From Hygrocybe punicea (Eukaryota > Basidiomycota > Agaricomycetes > Agaricales > Hygrophoraceae), in the NCBI GenBank assembly GCA_963556145.1, contig OY744467.1, positions 6,014,001 through 6,078,000 on the forward strand: a stretch of 64,000 nt of DNA, given 5' to 3'. Both the position numbers and the translations under genes were made by a program. Below the pieces are notes generated by a model. The model worked only from the letters and a program-made list of their open reading frames with translations, was not told the DNA's origin and did no database searches. Positions 57,035-64,000 of the stretch are shown in pieces (the stretch's first letter is position 1; each line of letters begins with the position of its first letter).

Positions 57035-57957
57035 GCAAACTGTCAGTGTCATATTCAAAACCGAGAGGGACTCCTTCCGTGTGCTGGATCAAAATGGTCA
57101 AATTCAACTTGTTCAACCTCATCAGATCTCGATGCATCAAGATTCTAGCAGAGCTATTGCAACCGATTCTGAAGGTTACGAGCTACAAATCAATGATAAC
57201 ATGAAGGAAATCGACGGCGAGGTGCGCAAATGTTGAGAGATAGCTCCTTTACCTTGATTGATAATTCTGTAGGGCTGAAAAGGATGAGTCCTTCATATCC
57301 ATCAATCATTTTTTGCATCCCTTCATAATCGGGACATCATCGAAAATGCTGGCGTGTTCATTACACATGCTCAATCTTTGGTATCTTTAGCACTGAAGGG
57401 TAACCTGGTGAAGACAGGTGGAAGTGATCTCTCGAAAATGAATCCGATGTTCGCAGCCCCGACTGGAGGTATGGTCAGCTCTGGAAACATGGGACGAGGG
57501 CCATGAGATCGGCTGATAGGTGTTATGGTCATGGTTGTCAAGGGTTCGCACAAAGGCTATGTGGGTGCTATCAAAGATACCAATGGTCCCATTTAGTGTT
57601 GCCTAAAACCAGTCGACTAGTCCCATTGCTTGTGTTGAACTATGCATGGGCAACAAGGTCATCGCCATTGAGAAAGAGAAACTTTTCAGATGACTGTAAG
57701 CTTGGTTGCTTTTTTTGTAGTGTTTTCACTTGTATCAATCTCATGTGCATCTAGACCTAACGGAAAATTAGAGCTCCTTGAAGGAGGGAGCTCCAGCAGT
57801 TTCTCTGGAACCTCTTACGGTGGTTCAAGTAGACATTCGCAAACTCCCAATCCATATGCCCAAGGCAGTCAGACACCTGTGTGGGGGCGGATGCCAAATC
57901 CATGTGCTGCTGGTGAGGGTTGAAAACAGTGGGCAGAGAGAGGCCGGTAAGTGATAT
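57035..57957 (+). pseudogene. SPT5: SPT5 C-terminal region pseudogene
   Basis: The plus strand reads SVIFKTERDSFRVLDQNGQI, QLVQPHQISMHQDSSRAIAT, then (after an intron) VLHIHQSF, VKTGGSDLSKMNP, GGMVSSGNMGRGP, LIGVMVMVVKGSHKGYVGAI, KVIAIEKEKLFR, and finally a C-terminal repeat region (TPNPYAQGSQTPVWGRMPNP). This order is that of the KOW domains and CTR of the elongation factor Spt5. TGA occurs at 57276-57278, 57285-57287, 57504-57506 and after KLFR where CGA (Arg) is expected. A 26-bp insertion lies at 57594-57619. Only the C-terminal part is present; the NGN domain is absent. Confidence 0.85.
57594..57619. mobile_element. 26-bp hAT remnant with intact 8-bp duplication
   Basis: TAGTGTTGCC at the left (identical to the hAT-N family terminus) and CGACTA at the right, flanked by the perfect 8-bp duplication GTCCCATT (57586-57593 and 57620-57627). 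Removing it and one duplication restores the SPT5 reading frame (NGPIACVEL). Confidence 0.75.
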
Positions 57958-60073
57958 ATTATGAAGCGTTGATTACTCTGACATGTTACCCGAATTGAAA
58001 GGTTTCATACTTTGGCAAAAGCATGTGTGGATACTCAGTTGATGGTTGTCTTAGATTAAAGGGAGAATTAGTGTCTCTGTGCGCTTGAGCCTACAGCCAT
58101 TGTTGTTATAAAAATTTATTTGCCATTTCCGGTTTTCAACCATTTGCCAAGTGTGGGAAACAAAAGCAACCAGGGGCTGTGATTCCGGTACATTCTGGGC
58201 CAGCTATAGAGTACTAACAGATTGTCTGCTCAGCTATGAAGTCCTCTACAGATGGCTGGCCAAGCTATACAGTACTCTGTAGAAGTTGTGCCAAGCTAGG
58301 TAGCACTATAAACTTTAAGACCTTGCTATGGCTGCTTTAGGTGCTATGATAGCTATGGACTTGCTATATAAGGCTGCATAGCAGACCCTGGTTTTGCTGA
58401 TGTTTTTCAACTAGTTAGCTACAGTAGGGTCATTCTACAGTAGGGTCATTCTACTTTTGAAGTCAGTATCCAGCAGTTGTGCCACAGCAACACTAACACT
58501 TGGCAACAGCAACTTCAAGTTGTTGACACAGTCAGCAGGCATACCACTGACAGAGTTGGAGTTCAAGCCAGATGTAGTTGGTTGTAGTGCCATTGGCTGC
58601 TACTGCTGCTGCCAAAGAGACTGCATCAGTAGTGAGTGAAAGCTACTGCTAATAGTACCAGAGGCCATAGTAATTCTATAGCATGCAAGGTCTCCAAGGC
58701 CTGGGGCCTTGAGCCAACTACTCTTGAAGGTGTTAAGTATGGGTACCTTGATGAGTCCAGTGTAGCAAGTATAGGCATAGTAGATAAAATCCTGGAGGTG
58801 TTTGAAGGTAAGAAGTGATGTGAAGGAGGTGTGGTAGAGAGATTCCAGAGGCTTGTGGAAAGAATAGGTCTAAAAGTGTTAATATGGGATACATCATTAA
58901 TCATATAGTACTAGTAGAAGAGCTGAGATGCTCATTTTTTGTAATTGATGATTTGTTTCTTTCATTCCCCCTTTTCCAGATCATCATCATTGGACCATAA
59001 TTCTGATATCCTCTCCCATCTCAGCTGTATCATCTTGTCCTTTCACCTTGTGGTGTGATTGAGTTGGATAGCAAACACATTGTTTCAAGGGTCCTTATTT
59101 GGCCACTGGCAGCCCTGCTGTTTGAACAGGGCAGAGGATGCCCAAAAACATCTGTGTTTAAAGAGGGTGAAGTTGGAAGAGGTGACAGAGTTTCATTAAG
59201 AGGAAGTGAAGGAGGTGAAGATGTAGTCTGCAGAGGACTTGGGGGTGGGGGTGGGACTCAGACAACCATGTGGGCAGACAAGGACAGTGAAGCACCCAGG
59301 ATTGTCCTTGCAATGGGAAAGAAGCTGGCAGAAGGGTGCATCATGTGCAGTACCCTGGGGGGGCCACATGGGAGGTAAGAGTTACTGGTGGTGTCAGAGA
59401 TGGACTCTGGTTGATTGGTGTGATGTATCAGTACTACTACTAGGATGGTTTCATCACTGTGGATATTTGTAAAATTCACCTTTGCCATTACTTTGACATA
59501 ATGTTGTAACTCACACAAGATGTATCACAGATCCTTCACAATCAAACTTGTGGTTGAACTACCAGTGCAGCATGCTTGACCACCAGAAGGTTGATTGGAA
59601 GCAGTTCAAGCAAACATCATCAAAGTGTAGGCAAGGAGACCAGAAAAATCATTTGTGAACTAGCTAGCTGCAGTAGGTGTATGATCAGCTCCATTGCCCT
59701 TGAAGAGCAGCATCCATTCTTCTAGTTGTTGGATCTTCTCTGCCTCTGCATCTTCATCCATGCTGTTCTACTTGAGCCCACCTGTGCCTGTACCCTTACC
59801 AGTCCTTATTTGTTTCGTGGTATTGGTCTGCAAGGGGTGAAGTACAAAGTTGAACAATTTTGTAAGGACAATTGGATCTCCAACTCAATCTCCTCCATAC
59901 TTGGCTCATGAGTCAGGTGATTTGGAATAAAAAAATGTTAGATGTACATCTATTATCCCTGGTACATAATGATTGGCATGGGTAACCTGTGGGAATTGGC
60001 ACTGTACCTGTACTCATACTGCAGCTACCTGTACCTATGATCCAGCAGGTTTACCCATCATTTTGAGGCCTGG
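57958..60073. other. Gene-free, CpG-poor region
   Basis: No supported coding sequence. Around 58200-58400 there are loose repeats of CAAGCTATA/GCTATGA type, and CATTCTAC(A/T) is tandemly repeated near 58430-58455. Short frames at 58457-58818 and 59055-59378 show no domain or splice pattern. Confidence 0.45.
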
Positions 60074-60173
60074 ATCATCCAAAAGGGGCAAGTATTGGGT
60101 GAGTTATGATCAAAACAATCATTCTTCATTGTTTTGATCATAACTCACCCAATACTTGCCCCTTTTGGATGAT
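60074..60173. repeat. Perfect 46-bp inverted repeat with 8-base loop
   Basis: Arms 60074-60119 and 60128-60173 are exactly complementary (ATCATCCAAAAGGGGCAAG...). Loop CATTCTTC. Could be a recent MITE remnant; no target duplication seen. Confidence 0.85.
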
Positions 60174-60570
60174 ATGGGGCTTAAAAATAGAGCTCACAGG
60201 TAGGAGAATTGTCCCCATACCCATACCCATGGCTACCCATACCAATTACCTGTGCAGGTTGCCATACCCATGCCAATCACTACTGGTACACCTTCATGAA
60301 TAATCTGGATCACCTTTCCAGCTTGACACCATCCAGTTTTGCTAAGGTCCCTCTTTCACTCAAATGTCAACACATCATCACCAGTAACTGGCTTCTTTTG
60401 CTAGGAGTCTGCTTAGACCCTTTACTGTGGGCTTTGGAGGATGAAGCAACAGGGGCAACTTTGTCTTGCTTGTCCTTCTTCTTTGGTTGCTTGTCTCCTG
60501 TGAGCACGGCGAGACTATCCCTCATTGTCTCAATCTGATTTTTCATTGCAGCAATAGCACCTATGGAGGA

Positions 60571-62164
60571 TCAATGGTGATCTAAAACAAGCAATAGATT
60601 GTCATGCACAAGCCAATCCTCCTCACTATCATTATCATTATCTTCATTACCTTCATTGGTGATCTCATGAAGTGGGGGCAAAGACTTCCACTTGTTGTCA
60701 AACAAGTGTTGCAGCTTGATACCTGCCTGATTCACAGGTGTGCCAGAAGGGTTGAAGTGGAAGCAGTTATGTATTATTAGTTTAAAGTTGTCAGAGAACT
60801 TTTGAGTGGTGGAGTACTCATGATTCTCTAGCTTTTTCTGCATGGTGGATAAATCCATGGGCTTCTTGACAACTTTTGGATATGTTGGGATGTCAAGCAT
60901 GACTCAATCTACAATGATCAGCTTCATGTTCCGAGATATGAAGTGTAATAGACATACCAACGGGTTCATAAAATGAGCAGATTGCTGTTTACAATAAAGG
61001 TCCTGCAGTACCTTCAGACAAATTTTCATCTGTGACTGCTCTGATGTCCTGTTGTCCTTGACCATTTTGTTATTCTGATGTTTCTTAGGAACATCTGCAT
61101 AAGGCAAGTCTTGGGAGGGGGTGGGTGAATCTCTCACTTGGGCCTCCCAACAGTTTCATGTTCCAACCACCTACATAAGTTGCTGTATGTCTCGTAGGCT
61201 GATTTTTCTTAGGTGGAATGGGAAGTGTGATAGGTTTTTTGACAACCAATGGTTTAGGCTGCAAAATTATCTCAAAATGGGTACTGAAAAACTGAAACCA
61301 GACTTACTTCAAGGGCTGCTGACATTTGCTTGACTTGCTCATTGAACACTTCCTCAATGCATTTACCCATCATGATCCAGCCCATTGAAAGTGATACAGT
61401 TACTAAAAATAAGCTGTACATCTGCAATGAACTCATTGACATGATGATACCAAGGATTTTGTGAATTGGGGTCAGGCTTGGTTGGATTGGAAGAACTGAG
61501 TTTCTGCTCAATTGTTGAAAAGTTCATTGGTGTCTTGATAATGGAAGGGTAATGTGGAATGTTGAGAGCGATCGGATCAACTGGATGAAGGAAAGGACCA
61601 GCATCCTTCAGCTTTTTCAGACTGCGGATGGTTGACTGACAGAAATGGAATTTGGCTATACTGAGCATCAACAGGTGCCAGAAGGGAGGGGGCGTGTGAT
61701 GCTGTTAATGGGTGCAGTGTCATTATTGGGCTCTGAAGAGATAGATGCTGGAGGTGGAGTGGCAGACCTTAGAATCTAAAATTGCAGCAGCACACAAAAC
61801 AAGGTGAGCTTACATTGGTAAACGATGCTTGATCAACATCAGAATGTCCCCTGGCTCTCTTTGCATGGGGAGGTTTCAGGTCATCTGAGTCGTTGATTGG
61901 ACAACAGTTATTTAGAGTAGTATATGAAGTAGAAACAGGAATTGATTCAATGGTTGTACTCAATGTAGCAGCAGGAACAGAGGAAGGAGCAGGCATAGTT
62001 ATGAGAGTCTGAATGTCCATTGGTCCAGCATCACCATTGGAATTCTTAGTGGTCTCTGGCTCACCCATCTGTATGTCCTCTACCAACTCCTCCTCCATAC
62101 CATCAGAACCTTCCCCACTGGAATGTAGGGACAGAAATTTCAGCCGATGACAGGTGAATATCAT
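60571..62164 (-). pseudogene. BDF1: BET double-bromodomain gene (Bdf1-like), decayed
   Basis: Minus strand in order: an acidic N-terminal part with PPHAKRARGHSDVDQASF; bromodomain 1 (61671-61363: LKKLKDAGPFLHPVDP, ALNIPHYPSIIKTPMNFSTI, FNGLDHD); a Pro/Lys linker (KPLVVKKPITLP, PSQDLPYADVPKK); and bromodomain 2 (about 61060-60680: LQDLYCKQQSAHF, LDIPTYPKVVKKPMDLSTMQ, NCFHFNPSGTPVNQAG). The order and spacing fit fungal Bdf1, which binds acetylated H4 with TFIID. Frame breaks before FYEPV (about 60970), a TGA just before MLDIP, and stops in the linker indicate a pseudogene. The ET domain is not seen. Confidence 0.8.
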
Positions 62165-62521
62165 AGGAAAACATGGGACACCAGTATTGGTTGTTATCAG
62201 TAAGGTGGGACTGTTGCATGTAAGCAGAGGGAGAGATCAGTGCAAATGCAAATACTTCAATGTAGTCATGTCAAAAACAAATTTGATTCTGAAACTACTA
62301 CAACAACAATTTGAGAAGTGGTCCATGGGATGAAAGAAATTTCTAATTATTGATGCCGCACCCATTTCTTCCTCTCCAATAAAGCCATATCCTCCTTTGC
62401 AAAACAAAGAATCCAAGTTGCCAACCCAAATTCCATCTCCCCAATAGCTGCCAACTCCATTCCATTTAAAAAGGCAATGTCCTTAGGTAACAACAGGTAT
62501 ACCCACAGGTGTCCCAAGGCC
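62165..62521. other. No gene recognised
   Basis: Short frames only; no domain, repeat or hairpin of note. Confidence 0.4.
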
Positions 62522-63110
62522 AACCCAAACCCGGACCCGCTCCAACCCATACCTATCTACCTATGGGTTTTTTTTCAGTGGGTAGATGGTGAGTAGTGGC
62601 GGGTCAGGTGTGGGTATTGACTCATGCAGGAAACCTGGCAGGTTCCAGCTCATATCTACCTCGCATTGCTGACACGCATATCAATTGACATGGCGCTGTG
62701 CAAATGCAAGGAGTGAGGGGGCTGGGAACCACATGGCAGGTTGGGTTCTTGTGGGTGGGTGGCACGGCAATGCTAATCTTGTCCTTGAGGATGGGGATGG
62801 GTGTCTGACTCAGCATCCAGCGGGTCAAGGGTGAGGCGGCGTTTGGGAACGAAGGGGTGGGGCTCAGTCTCTGCGTCATTCCTGGGCCTGTTCTCACTAG
62901 TGTTGAGAACACATGGGCGAGTCTCATTCTTGTTCTCCTAAGTTGTCACCTTCACGAACGAACATCGTTGAGACAACTTTTTTGTCCCTAAGATCAGAAC
63001 AGAATATTAGCTGTGAAACAAGCAGGGTCTGGCAAATATGCACCTGCAGGCCGGGTGGTGGGAGCACCACCAGCCCAGCCATTTCCCATCACTCATCATT
63101 TTGAATGTTG
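62522..63110. mobile_element. Diverged element fragment sharing modules with the hAT-N family
   Basis: Contains a palindromic module at 62659-62711 (CCTCGCATT-N13-TCAATTGA-N13-AAATGCAAGG, arms eroded) and, at about 63048-63080, a GGCCGGGTGGTGGGAGCACC box with its inverted partner CACCAGCCCAGCC, both as in hAT-N1 and hAT-N2. Terminal repeats and target duplication were not found, so boundaries are approximate. Confidence 0.4.

Positions 63111-64000
<890 letters not shown>

Noticed and set aside
55852..58402. A further Plavaka-type element carrying the SPT5 fragment
   Set aside because: Ends resemble the family only over 12-15 bases, no shared 3-bp duplication is seen, and the right side lacks CTTA subterminal repeats; kept only as a weak idea.

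Overview
The window is a eukaryotic nuclear segment that looks like a transposon-rich Agaricomycete (mushroom-forming basidiomycete). The evidence is dense 45-65 bp GT-AG introns, a sacsin-like/BTB protein, a BTB protein, an Mtf2-like protein and a Vts1 orthologue of basidiomycete type, together with Plavaka, hAT, Ty1/copia and Helitron remnants. I worked by reading and translating the sequence; no database search was possible.

Layout. 1-4278: the 3' part of a sacsin-like/BTB gene, a small foldback MITE and a two-exon BTB gene. 4364-6780: a 2.4 kb foldback element with a G-rich satellite core and a nested MITE. 7088-17681: a complete but degraded Ty1/copia retrotransposon on the minus strand (5-bp target duplication GTTTT), itself hit by two solo LTRs (TSDs ATATA and CATAC) and by a hAT transposon (TSD CCAGCAGA) whose 626-aa transposase is nearly intact. 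19970-25205: a decayed Helitron Rep/helicase gene, a palindromic MITE and two non-autonomous hAT elements with perfect 8-bp duplications.

25671-39165 is the gene-dense core: a low-complexity Pro/Tyr/Ser repeat protein, a small secreted protein, a tungstate-type periplasmic-binding-like protein (frameshifted), an Mtf2-like mitochondrial protein, a WW-MyTH4-RhoGAP protein (ARHGAP39/Vilse type), the SAM-domain RNA-binding protein Vts1, and a secreted protein with a repeat-rich lysine-rich tail.

39259-54935 is the most informative part. A 7.2 kb Plavaka-type transposon (47434-54600) carries two divergent genes: a transposase of about 1000 codons with one in-frame stop, and a partner protein of unknown function. 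It sits in an aldo-keto reductase gene and left a 3-bp duplication; removing it restores the splice phase and reading frame. Two non-autonomous relatives with the same ends (39259-42481 and 43558-45605) lie in inverted orientation. Between them is the 5' half of an HDHD5/CECR5-like HAD hydrolase gene, inverted relative to its 3' half (45606-46311). This is the expected product of recombination between the two inverted transposon copies.

54936-64000 holds a large foldback element, a purine-rich minisatellite, and decayed copies of SPT5 and of a two-bromodomain BET gene. The SPT5 copy has CGA-to-TGA stops and a 26-bp hAT remnant still flanked by its 8-bp duplication. Next come a perfect 46-bp hairpin, a repeat-derived segment and a 485-base poly-C run that is probably artefactual. 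A recurring 52-bp palindromic module (CCTCGCGAA-N13-TCAATTGA-N13-TTCGCGAGG) appears in otherwise different elements across the window.
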